46,952 bases of DNA from a virus. The DNA lies in the IMG/VR virus record IMGVR_UViG_3300037189_018157, positions 1-46,952 of that record; one strand, 5' to 3'. Each line of letters opens with the position of its first letter. Position 1 is the first letter of the stretch. Under the pieces are notes generated by a model that worked only from the letters and a program-made list of their open reading frames with translations, ran no database searches and was not told the DNA's origin. Positions 1 through 8,015 of this stretch are shown here, piece by piece. The translations under genes were made by a program, and so were the position numbers.

Positions 1-689
1 CCCTGGGGAGGACGGAACCCGGGATCGTCTGTACTGTAAACCATCACAAATTGCTGTTTAGCATCAGGCTTATCAGTAATATAGTGATGTTTCTTTTTGG
101 TTGCTTTGATGTAATCTGTGATACTCATTCTAAAATCTATGTTTAGAACTTTTCCCTGTACATTACATCTATTAATATTGCGCTTTGTCAAGCAAGGTGC
201 AACATGAACCAATATATCATAATTGGGAGCTGCCTTGGAAGCTTCCAACGGAACTTTATACTTCGGAGTTTCACCGGGATCATAATAAATTAATCCTCGG
301 CTAGTGTTTATCCGCAGTTTATTCATATACAAATCATAGCAATTCTCATTGTTATTATTTTGTACAATTATTCTACCATCTGCGAAATTCTTTACCACGG
401 CGTTTAATAATCTGAAGTTCACTTTAGCAGCTTCAAATATCAGCGCCCGATAAAACGGTAATTGGCTGAACACGGTGTGGGCAATGACTGGACTACCAGC
501 AAATATTTGTCCGTCAATGTCCCAATATCCTGGACCTCCGTTCAAATCCCAATAGCAATAAGCCTGCCGCTTATCTAATGTAGCTAGAATTGCGCTAAGC
601 AACGCTACAAACTTTTCTTGTTTCAAGACTGTATGCCTTGAAAAGCATTTGGATTTGGAGTTCGGTTTTAGACTATCTATTTTTCCCAT
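1..689 (-). CDS. Unknown protein, C-terminus cut by the left window edge
   Basis: An open frame of 229 codons runs from an ATG at 689 to the window edge without a stop. The start lies 13 bases inside the 3' end of the DNA polymerase gene, the usual coupling in this operon. The protein begins MGKIDSLKPNSKSK and has a mixed, soluble composition with no membrane segment. Aromatic stretches such as YCYWDLNGGPGYWDIDG sit near residues 50-70, and a lysine-rich stretch (IKATKKKHH) lies near residue 190. I do not recognise a family. Its place directly after the polymerase suggests a role in replication or nucleotide metabolism, but that is only context. The true end lies outside the window. Confidence 0.7.
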   Translation of the reverse strand, partial: MGKIDSLKPNSKSKCFSRHTVLKQEKFVALLSAILATLDKRQAYCYWDLNGGPGYWDIDGQIFAGSPVIAHTVFSQLPFYRALIFEAAKVNFRLLNAVVKNFADGRIIVQNNNNENCYDLYMNKLRINTSRGLIYYDPGETPKYKVPLEASKAAPNYDILVHVAPCLTKRNINRCNVQGKVLNIDFRMSITDYIKATKKKHHYITDKPDAKQQFVMVYSTDDPGFRPPQ

Positions 690-3466
690 TCCCAAGTTTT
701 ATTTTCAAAGTTCCATTTAGTTTCTTTGGCGAAGACTTTTTCTTTACCCTTCCAGCGGTCAGCAACAACCATTTCCATTCCTAGATTGTCGCCGGTAGCA
801 ATCTTAACGTCTTTAGTAAAGATCTGCTTACATACTTCAGGAAAGAAGTTATCCTTCATTAAGTCCTTGTGGACCAACCAGTAATTGGCGTCATGCACCA
901 CATTACAAGGATAACAATATTTCATCCATACACCCTCCTTCTTGAGGTACTCTTTAATCTTCACCGAGATATCCCACATAAACAACGCTAGCTCACTTGC
1001 AATTGGATAAGCCAGTGCTTGGTTTAGCCAACCCGCCTGAATAGCGAAGTCGTCAGTATATTCGAAGTGATACTTGATACCGCGGGCATTGATAATCATC
1101 TGGTCATTCTTTACCTGATTCTGACAATCCTCACGATAATCCATATACGTGCGATACCGTTCCCAAGTTCTCAATGCATACTTGATAACTTCGATATCCA
1201 CGAAGTCGCCATTCTCAGCATAGATCTCAGCTTGGATCGGCAGTGCAGCACTCATTAGACCTGCCGTATAGGCAACTCGGAAAGTGATCGACTTCGAAGT
1301 GACGTATTTAGATGCTTCCTCTTTTGAGAGTTTTGGATCTTTAAAATACTCACGCATCTTAGTTGTGTGGAATCCTCCCTTGAGGATATCTCTGATATAA
1401 TCTGGATCCTTTGATAAGAACGCAGCGATAGCCAAATCGGCACCTGCTACGTCAACTTCGGCAAAGTGATAGTCTGGATCTCCAGTATAGAAGATATTGC
1501 GAATATTCTTTGGCGCTTCCAACTCGAACTGAGAGAAGATACCAGGAATATGCGACAATACCTTTGACGCTGGATTCTGTACATTTACTCTAGAACTACT
1601 TCTAAAGTTATCTAGACATTCAAAGAAATCTGCATGGATCTTACCGTCGTTGCAGATAGCACCCCAATACGAAGCCTTCAACGGTTCGTCTCCGTCGTCG
1701 TCTCCAACAGTCAATCCTTCTCCCTCTTCAAGATTCTGCGCGCTGACGTCATCTTCTACGCCAACTTTACTCAGAAACTTGTGAGAGAATACGCTGACTC
1801 GCGCCAGATCAAGATAGTCTTTAACAATCTGAAAACGGGATTGTAGTTCTTCGTCATCAGGTTCGTTCTTCAACATCTCGACCAGCTCAAATCGAATCGT
1901 AGCCATCGATTTACCATTAGCAGACGGCTGATAATGCTTCTGCATTTGAGGCGTTTGCTTCTCATACCACGCTCTGGGTTTAGCCTTACCTTTCTTAACA
2001 TAGTAAGCAGGTTTCAACTTCAACCGTTCAAAGAAGAAATATTTCTTCTGAGCTGCGGATCTGGGATTGAAGTCAGGACGTAGTCCTAATTCCAATGTAG
2101 CTTCTTCGCCAATCTCGGCAACGGATGCGTCATAAGCTTGGGTATCAAATCCATATTGCTTGGTTGCACTCATTAACCTAGTATACAGCAAATCATAACA
2201 TTCATTGTATTGCTTAGTAATCGTATCAATACAATATTTATCAATTGGCAGACCCGTCAGCTCCATATCGGTAAGATAGTGCGACAGAGGTAGATACACG
2301 TCGAAATAATATTTTGAAACTGGCTTTGGCAATTTCAACTTCATTTCTTTGCGCATATTGATACACGCCTCACGATGTGAGACGGCGTCACCAGCACAGT
2401 ATGTCCACCATGTAGCCGGTTCCAGCTTCATCATGTCACACATTGCACCGGCATCGCGCTTATGCTCCCGTAGCTTTTTGTATAGCTCGTTGTAGTATGG
2501 ACGATAGTTTGTAAACCGCTTAATGCCAGTTTCCAATCCTTTACGCCAACGACTATCAAAGAATGCCACAGCCTTCATGCCGTCGAAACCAATGTTCTCG
2601 TCTGGGATGTTCAAACCCAACAGTCTGAGTCGTTTATCGTCAGCGCGAATATTCCAGCCTAGCCTGTCTGCTTTAGGATGGGATAAGAATACTTCCATGG
2701 TCTTGAGTAACTCAAGATTCATAGTGCCATCATCTTGCATGATCTGCAGGATAATCGCTTTGTCAGGTTCACACGAGTATTGAAAGGCGTACATCTGTTC
2801 GTCTTTCATGAACTTACCTTTCCACTCGGCGTCATACCCGATGCTCCACATGTCGTTATCCATGTAGTGCTGCAAAATCATCTTGTTGACCTCTGGATCT
2901 TTTACCAACAGATATTCGAAATCTTTGTATTTCAAATTCCCATTAACAAAGCGTTTTGCCAGATCAAAGTTCTCCATGAACTCGGGACGCAGCTTAGGAT
3001 CAACGCGATAAACATTAGCTGGAGAATAGTTTGCCAATACCTTGCCGTACGGACAATCGATGATCTCACCTACATAGCTGCTTTGACTAATGTTCTGTTT
3101 CATGACTCGCTTAAAAGCTTCCGCCCCAAGAGTCATAATCAAACGCGGCTTAATACTTTCAATCTCTTCATCTAGTTCTGCTGCACCTTCTTCGATCTGT
3201 TTGGAATTGGGTTTATCCTTACTTCCAATACCGCACTTGACTATGGAGGTAAACCAGCAGTCGTCTTCTTTGAGTCCACTTGCATTAAGTGCGCTTTTGA
3301 TTTCGTCAATTGGTCCGTAACCGTCATCGTCATGGGATAGAATATAACCGGCCCTCAAATCCTCAATACTGGGATGAGAGGTTATAATCATCACCTTAGC
3401 CTCTGTGTTACCCCAACCAGAAACCCATATCTTACCGTCTTCCGCTTCTTTTGGTTCAGTTCTCAT
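677..3466 (-). CDS. Family A DNA polymerase with N-terminal UDG-like domain
   Basis: Replicative DNA polymerase of 929 aa. Residues 20-155 match the uracil-DNA glycosylase fold (family 4 style), including an IVKC segment and LIMTLGAEAF. Next comes a 3'-5' exonuclease with DAE at 212-214, a second motif at 270-276 and D360. The polymerase domain follows: motif A VDVAGADLA with D672, motif B K725/F729/Y733 with the K-4-F-4-Y spacing, and motif C VVHDANYW with D859. The usual HDE of motif C is HDA here. The UDG active-site motifs appear lost: GEAPG is replaced by TSHPS, and the distal HPA is SPA. Phage SPO1 polymerase is a known relative with a similar fused domain. The gene lies downstream of the DnaB-like helicase, separated by 48 bases. 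Confidence 0.95.
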   Translation of the reverse strand: MRTEPKEAEDGKIWVSGWGNTEAKVMIITSHPSIEDLRAGYILSHDDDGYGPIDEIKSALNASGLKEDDCWFTSIVKCGIGSKDKPNSKQIEEGAAELDEEIESIKPRLIMTLGAEAFKRVMKQNISQSSYVGEIIDCPYGKVLANYSPANVYRVDPKLRPEFMENFDLAKRFVNGNLKYKDFEYLLVKDPEVNKMILQHYMDNDMWSIGYDAEWKGKFMKDEQMYAFQYSCEPDKAIILQIMQDDGTMNLELLKTMEVFLSHPKADRLGWNIRADDKRLRLLGLNIPDENIGFDGMKAVAFFDSRWRKGLETGIKRFTNYRPYYNELYKKLREHKRDAGAMCDMMKLEPATWWTYCAGDAVSHREACINMRKEMKLKLPKPVSKYYFDVYLPLSHYLTDMELTGLPIDKYCIDTITKQYNECYDLLYTRLMSATKQYGFDTQAYDASVAEIGEEATLELGLRPDFNPRSAAQKKYFFFERLKLKPAYYVKKGKAKPRAWYEKQTPQMQKHYQPSANGKSMATIRFELVEMLKNEPDDEELQSRFQIVKDYLDLARVSVFSHKFLSKVGVEDDVSAQNLEEGEGLTVGDDDGDEPLKASYWGAICNDGKIHADFFECLDNFRSSSRVNVQNPASKVLSHIPGIFSQFELEAPKNIRNIFYTGDPDYHFAEVDVAGADLAIAAFLSKDPDYIRDILKGGFHTTKMREYFKDPKLSKEEASKYVTSKSITFRVAYTAGLMSAALPIQAEIYAENGDFVDIEVIKYALRTWERYRTYMDYREDCQNQVKNDQMIINARGIKYHFEYTDDFAIQAGWLNQALAYPIASELALFMWDISVKIKEYLKKEGVWMKYCYPCNVVHDANYWLVHKDLMKDNFFPEVCKQIFTKDVKIATGDNLGMEMVVADRWKGKEKVFAKETKWNFENKTWEWEK

Positions 3467-3514
3467 ATGCTTGCGTTGCTCGTTATAAATAGGTGAGCCG
3501 CCTGTTTGGTTTTA

Positions 3515-4960
3515 TTAAGCTACGATTTCGAACGGAGGTTGTTCAGGGGGTATGTCTTCGATTGGATTCTTTCTCGGACGCCCTCTGCCTCGTTTCTTAT
3601 CGTTAGCTCGTTCTTCTCTATCTCTTGTAGCTTTGGGTTTATAGCTGTTGTCGCTATAGAACTTCATATATTCAAACTCTGCTCTGTATGGTGCGGAGAA
3701 CTGCTCAGAGTGTCGCACCTTGAGAGAGAATAGATTAATATGCTTCGATTCGCGATCTTCACGCCCGATACCAATTGCCAAGTCGAATGGACGCACAATA
3801 CCCTTGAAGCCTGCAATATCATTGTAAGTAAACGACCATTGCATGTCTCCAGTGGCCTGATGCAACACCCACAAAGCAAACGGATGTTCTCCTGCGACCT
3901 TATACTGGGAAAGATGATCCAGGTCGAAAGCGACCTTCTCATACATTTCCCATTTAGCTGCATTCTTCTGCGGAGTGATTCTCGCTTTCAGATAATCCAT
4001 CTGATCGATCATCACTACGTCTGGAATGAAACCTTCTTCAACCTGTTGCTCCAATACTTTCTTGATATCATTTACATCAAGTGGCGCCAGATCTCGGACA
4101 TCCTTGATACGCAAGCGCATCAATTTTTGTCGATCATCTGATTCCATATCGGAGAAGCCAGTCCGCGCTTCAGCGATAGCCACACAATCACCTTTATGCA
4201 ATTTGGAATAATTGATATTAAACTGCTGAGCATACCATCGATTAATAATATTTTCTGCCGGTTCCTCGGCGGACAAGTACAATGCGTTGAATCCAGCAAT
4301 CGCAGACTCTCGCATTAGATATGAAGCCAAGGCAGTTTTACCAGAACCGGAATGTCCCAGGATCAAACCACACTCGCCTTTGTTTAGACCACCCACCTTT
4401 TCATCCAATACGGCTACGCCGGTCAATACACCCGGCTCTCTAGTGGTTTCTACAAACCTATCAAAGGGAGTAAAGTCTCGAGTAGACGCTGCTACCCTAG
4501 CTCCCTTCATTTCGTCTGATAACTTGGCTAGCTCAGTTTGACAACGAAGTTGATCTGCATCGACTTTTTCTTGTGCAAAGATCTTCTTACGCCGACGATG
4601 CTCGATCATCGGGTAGAGATGCTCCGCTACATATTCAATCTTAGTAGGTGTGTTATTGAAGATATATTCAAACAACTCATCTACTGTTTCCGGTTCAAAG
4701 TCGTTATATATGCCTTCTTCCTTTTGGATGCTGATATGCATCTTGAACAACTCCTTATCACAGGGAGCGCCAAGCGAGAATGCCAATACAGCAAACTCTT
4801 TATATATTCTGAATCCGTTCAGACCAGCAATCAGGTCTTCAGGTTTCATCTTATACTGTTTGGCTAACTCCATCGTGGAGGAGTCGCGAATCAGGCTCTT
4901 CAAGACGATTTCTGATAAATCGTCAGTATCGTATAACTTCGTGGTTACGTTATTTGTCAT
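3515..4960 (-). CDS. DnaB-like replicative helicase (SF4)
   Basis: A 481-aa RecA-fold ATPase that should unwind DNA ahead of the phage polymerase. The C-terminal domain has Walker A GHSGSGKT at 202-209, a conserved AEEP segment near 231-234 and Walker B VVMIDQMDYL with D319. The N-terminal ~150 residues are helical and could be the collar or primase-contact domain, although this is not clear from sequence. The C-terminus carries a basic tail with KKRGRGRPRKNP, an AT-hook-like element that may contact DNA. The start overlaps the stop of the upstream 179-aa gene by 4 bases (ATGA), so the two are probably translationally coupled. Primase, this helicase and the polymerase form a consecutive block. 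Confidence 0.9.
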   Translation of the reverse strand: MTNNVTTKLYDTDDLSEIVLKSLIRDSSTMELAKQYKMKPEDLIAGLNGFRIYKEFAVLAFSLGAPCDKELFKMHISIQKEEGIYNDFEPETVDELFEYIFNNTPTKIEYVAEHLYPMIEHRRRKKIFAQEKVDADQLRCQTELAKLSDEMKGARVAASTRDFTPFDRFVETTREPGVLTGVAVLDEKVGGLNKGECGLILGHSGSGKTALASYLMRESAIAGFNALYLSAEEPAENIINRWYAQQFNINYSKLHKGDCVAIAEARTGFSDMESDDRQKLMRLRIKDVRDLAPLDVNDIKKVLEQQVEEGFIPDVVMIDQMDYLKARITPQKNAAKWEMYEKVAFDLDHLSQYKVAGEHPFALWVLHQATGDMQWSFTYNDIAGFKGIVRPFDLAIGIGREDRESKHINLFSLKVRHSEQFSAPYRAEFEYMKFYSDNSYKPKATRDREERANDKKRGRGRPRKNPIEDIPPEQPPFEIVA

Positions 4961-5496
4961 TTTAATCTGCTATAATCCAAATTTCTTTCTTCCAAGAATT
5001 TGACTAACACTGGGCTTTTGATTTGTTCTTTCGCCTCTGCCCCATACTTCTCCATTACTTCAGGAACAACTTCCCGCGTAATGCAGCATCGGAACCAGGG
5101 TTGAAAGTGTAGATCATCATCCATAAGCGCACGTTCGACCGTTCGCTTAGCATTAATGATCTGACTCTTAAGATACATCATCTGAACATTATATAGTCTG
5201 TCTACGGGTAGCTGCCTGGAACCGAGGAAAGCCTCGTAATTCTTTTTAGCTCTATCCGTAGACAGGTCATCAATACGCAGATGATCTACGTCTATATACG
5301 CAGCTTGTGCGTTAATAAAGTCTTCTGGGAGTGCGTTCAACTGAATACACAGTTTAGCTGCTTCTTTGAACTTTTCTGTAATACGCTCTGTTCTAGGCAA
5401 CTGATAGTTGCTTTTCTTGAGCCCCTTACTCTTCTTCAAATCAACAAAGAGTTGGTAAAGCTCCTCTCTTATGAAATTAAGTTGTTCTGTGTCCAT
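4957..5496 (-). CDS. Unknown protein between primase and DnaB-like helicase
   Basis: A 179-aa, mostly helical, charged protein with no membrane segment and no motif I recognise. It contains two cysteines in a CCITREVVPE segment near residue 136. It overlaps the primase gene by 20 bases upstream and the helicase by 4 bases downstream. A small helical protein wedged between primase and helicase could be a helicase loader or a primase-helicase adaptor. That is inferred from position alone; no loader ATPase motif is present. Confidence 0.85.
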   Translation of the reverse strand: MDTEQLNFIREELYQLFVDLKKSKGLKKSNYQLPRTERITEKFKEAAKLCIQLNALPEDFINAQAAYIDVDHLRIDDLSTDRAKKNYEAFLGSRQLPVDRLYNVQMMYLKSQIINAKRTVERALMDDDLHFQPWFRCCITREVVPEVMEKYGAEAKEQIKSPVLVKFLEERNLDYSRLK

Positions 5497-6412
5497 TATT
5501 TAACTCATTATATATAATTTTAATTGCATCATCTTCTGGCATTTCATCAGGGCTTGAAAAGCCATACTTCCTAGGATCAATATTAATACACTCTCTATCG
5601 GTCATGTTAAGTTGATCAACTAATATCTGCGTTTTTTCCTGAGTCTCTGTTTCACCGTCATACATGAATATTATCTTTTTCCAATTTAATAACTTCTGTA
5701 TTTGATTGTCAGAAATACTCTTACCAAATGTGGCAACTGCACACGGCAACTTGAGGGCCTTCTTTGCTCCCTCCACTACCACTACTATATCGTGCTTGAT
5801 GGCATTATCGTAGTTATATAAATAATCGCCTTTGTGAAAAAGGTGCATATACCTAATCTTCGACATCCTGTTACCGTTAGGTGTTCCAGGAATAAATCGA
5901 AGTTGCCAACCCACTAGTTCGTTTCTGAACTTAACTGGGAAGCATATGGAGTCTGCGGTATTGATCTTTGTCGTACGATCAAATTTCTTAAAAATTAGAT
6001 CATGCGAATTTTCGCTGGTGATGTAACCTACTTGGTTTTCCAACCAATAACGGTCAAGATCAAATAAATGATCTTTCTTTAGAAATTGGATTGCAGGGTG
6101 AGCGTGATCCAATTCATTTATAGGTACCAGGTTTGAACACGGAAGCTCTTTAGCTTGCGGATGATCTTCCCTAACTAGTGCGCTTGTATCAATTCTAGCT
6201 AGTTTTTTAGTACCCAATATGTCTTGAATATTTAGTTTAATTTCACAAATCCAACATTTGGTGTGTAGGGTTTGTAAATTAACTCCGCGCTTCATCTTCG
6301 ATGCATCACGTGGTGTGCAAGTCGGGCATCGAATCTGTATCCAATTTCCGTTGGTCCGTTTTACAGCACCAAACTTAGACTTTAATAAATCTACAAGTTC
6401 GGAATCTGTCAT
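5477..6412 (-). CDS. DNA primase (zinc finger plus Toprim)
   Basis: A 311-aa DnaG-type primase that should make RNA primers for lagging-strand synthesis. The N-terminus has a zinc-binding ribbon with CPTC at 29-32 and CWIC at 53-56. The central region leads into a Toprim fold with the catalytic glutamate in VVVVEGAKKA (E214) and an acidic pair in FMYDGETE (D252 and E254). There is no helicase domain, and the separate DnaB-like gene supplies that activity. It is short for a cellular DnaG (around 600 aa) but normal for a phage primase. The order primase, 179-aa unknown, helicase, polymerase makes a compact replisome block. Confidence 0.9.
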   Translation of the reverse strand: MTDSELVDLLKSKFGAVKRTNGNWIQIRCPTCTPRDASKMKRGVNLQTLHTKCWICEIKLNIQDILGTKKLARIDTSALVREDHPQAKELPCSNLVPINELDHAHPAIQFLKKDHLFDLDRYWLENQVGYITSENSHDLIFKKFDRTTKINTADSICFPVKFRNELVGWQLRFIPGTPNGNRMSKIRYMHLFHKGDYLYNYDNAIKHDIVVVVEGAKKALKLPCAVATFGKSISDNQIQKLLNWKKIIFMYDGETETQEKTQILVDQLNMTDRECINIDPRKYGFSSPDEMPEDDAIKIIYNELNNGHRTT

Positions 6413-6417
6413 GTTTT

Positions 6418-6987
6418 CTAAGGATATTCTGACGACGCAACTGGTTCGACAACCACTTCACCGAATCCCGACAACTTGCCGGTGGTGACTTCGCTATGAC
6501 CGTATAATCGAGTGTCACCACAAACGCAAGCGTTTCCTTGGACTCTCGCATATCCGTGTACTCGGGCTGACTCATAAACCTGGCCTGAGTCGAATACTTG
6601 TGCATATCCGCCAACTCGACAATGCCCAAATAACCAGCTATGCCCGAACAATTGCGCGTAGCCATTTACAACTGCATACCCGGCTATTAATGTGGAGCCA
6701 CGCACGCGAGCATAACCTTCTACTTTAGCATAACCATATACAGCTGCGAAGTCGTATACTTGAGCATTCTCACCTATTACAGCTGAACCATACACGTTGG
6801 CCTTATTGTATACACACGCATTTTCTTTTACCCAGCAATCACCTTCGTGCGCTAGATTCGACTCTTGCTCAATCCAACCTCCAAGTTCGCCTTCGCTGAT
6901 TGACCCAAAGGGTTTTAGAGCCTGAATTTGATGTAGGGTTATACCATCAATTACTCTAACCTTATCTGTCAGCTTATACTTTTTCAT
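6418..6987 (-). CDS. YdcK-like left-handed beta-helix protein
   Basis: A 189-aa protein made largely of imperfect hexapeptide-type repeats from about residue 45 to 180. Units such as YGSAVI, YGYAKV, EGYARV and HGYARV recur, the signature of a left-handed beta-helix. The N-terminal segment GGWIEQESNLAHEGDCWV closely resembles the equivalent segment of the E. coli YdcK family as I recall it. YdcK has a solved beta-helix structure and no settled function, although some relatives are annotated as acyltransferases. No transferase active site is evident here. The gene sits in the replication operon between a 117-aa unknown and the primase, with only 5 bases before the primase start. Confidence 0.75.
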   Translation of the reverse strand: MKKYKLTDKVRVIDGITLHQIQALKPFGSISEGELGGWIEQESNLAHEGDCWVKENACVYNKANVYGSAVIGENAQVYDFAAVYGYAKVEGYARVRGSTLIAGYAVVNGYAQLFGHSWLFGHCRVGGYAQVFDSGQVYESARVHGYARVQGNACVCGDTRLYGHSEVTTGKLSGFGEVVVEPVASSEYP

Positions 6988-7341
6988 TTAAAAAACTAAG
7001 TCGTCGTCTTGCAATAACCCAATTTGCTTACCTTCGTTGTCGGTGACAAGCACGCTCACGGGATTTTTGTCTTCAACAGCCTTAGCTAGTTTATTAACAC
7101 ATTCTTTATCGAAGAACATTGGAGTATCACCATGACGACAAAGCTTTTTGACGCATTCAAAAGCTTTTGCCAAATCTCCACGCATAGCGATAACATCTTC
7201 TGCCATGTAACCAGTTAATTTGCGAATTTCTGCGTCTGTGATACTGGTGTCGATCTGTAGATTTAGAATGGCATCAAAGACGTTACTCTCGTAATTCTTA
7301 ACGAGTTCATCTCTGGTACGGATAATTGGGAAGTCAGTCAT
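6988..7341 (-). CDS. Unknown small protein
   Basis: A 117-aa acidic, helical protein with two cysteines (CVKKLCRHG near 63-71) and no recognised domain. The stop abuts the start of the beta-helix gene. The start overlaps the 51-aa gene upstream by 4 bases (ATGA). The tight coupling on both sides supports it as a real gene. Confidence 0.8.
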   Translation of the reverse strand: MTDFPIIRTRDELVKNYESNVFDAILNLQIDTSITDAEIRKLTGYMAEDVIAMRGDLAKAFECVKKLCRHGDTPMFFDKECVNKLAKAVEDKNPVSVLVTDNEGKQIGLLQDDDLVF

Positions 7342-7493
7342 AATGGTGCTAATTCATCTATCATGCTCTGCAGTGTGGCTTTTAATTTTTCAGAATCGGC
7401 TTTGACATAATCCTGGATATCTTCCACCACTTCCTCGTCCAAATTAGACAGGAGATAGGTCAAAGCGTATTTTACTAATTCAATTTTTCGCAT
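7338..7493 (-). CDS. Unknown 51-aa acidic protein
   Basis: A short gene filling what would otherwise be a 150-base gap. It starts at ATG 7493 (MRKIELVKYALTYLL) and ends in TGA overlapping the next ATG by 4 bases. The product is acidic and helical (NLDEEVVEDIQDYVKADSEK), with heptad-like spacing that would suit a small coiled coil. I see no family match. The overlap geometry, identical to its neighbours, is the main evidence that it is translated. Confidence 0.7.
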   Translation of the reverse strand: MRKIELVKYALTYLLSNLDEEVVEDIQDYVKADSEKLKATLQSMIDELAPL

Positions 7494-7497
7494 ATCT

Positions 7498-7680
7498 TTA
7501 CGTTGTTATAATTAAATAAAAATGTCCTTCATCGAGAACATCTATTGTGTCGGGATTCGCGATTTCAGAATCTACAACCGGTAAAAACTCATCGCGTGTT
7601 TCGTCGTATACTGTGACAGTATCTTCAAGTCTCTCCGGAGGTAGCGTATTTAGTTTTTCAATTAATTGTTTATAATTCAT
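7498..7680 (-). CDS. Unknown 60-aa protein
   Basis: A small acidic protein starting MNYKQLIEKLNTLPPERL and ending in a beta-like FYLIITT. The pattern 'LIEKLNTLPPERLEDTVTVYD' is common in short phage and bacterial proteins with a two-strand, one-helix layout, but I cannot assign a function. It overlaps the 112-aa gene upstream by 4 bases and lies 4 bases before the 51-aa gene. Confidence 0.75.
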   Translation of the reverse strand: MNYKQLIEKLNTLPPERLEDTVTVYDETRDEFLPVVDSEIANPDTIDVLDEGHFYLIITT

Positions 7681-8015
7681 TTTTTATAGATGGCTGTTGA
7701 CCAACAGGTCATTGATTCTGGATAAAAACCTGCTTTATCCAATTCTTGTTTTATTTCGCGGTAAGAAGCGCAATCGTGCATAAGATTGAAGAGATACGCC
7801 AGATCTCCCCCGTCGTGCACCACGATCAATACGGAGCCATCTCCGTAACTTTCTCCGCGTTCTTTCCAAGTAGTCGGTGAGTAGAAAGCTTTGCAGCCTC
7901 CCGTATCTGTCATCTCGTGTTTCTCTACGTAATTTACAATTACCTTGTATGCCTCGCGTCCATCGACGGTCAGATCCATAGGCTTATGCAGATCTGGATT
8001 TTCCGGTCTTTTCAT
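7677..8015 (-). CDS. Unknown 112-aa protein
   Basis: A soluble protein of 112 aa with aromatic and cysteine positions (GGCKAFYSP, HDCASY, MTCWSTAIY) and a central SVLIVVHDGGDLAYLFN segment that looks like a beta strand followed by a helix. I have no domain assignment. It overlaps the SF2 helicase stop upstream and the 60-aa gene downstream by 4 bases each. Confidence 0.8.
   Translation of the reverse strand: MKRPENPDLHKPMDLTVDGREAYKVIVNYVEKHEMTDTGGCKAFYSPTTWKERGESYGDGSVLIVVHDGGDLAYLFNLMHDCASYREIKQELDKAGFYPESMTCWSTAIYKK

Noticed and set aside
3484-3491. TATAAATA, identical to the T4 late promoter core
   Set aside because: It is on the plus strand with no plus-strand gene downstream for 15 kb; a chance match in AT-rich DNA.
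1067-5517. Series of plus-strand open frames of 60-146 codons opposite the polymerase, helicase and primase
   Set aside because: They lie antisense to genes with clear catalytic motifs and have no sensible composition; shadows of the real genes. The same holds for plus-strand frames under the tail genes.
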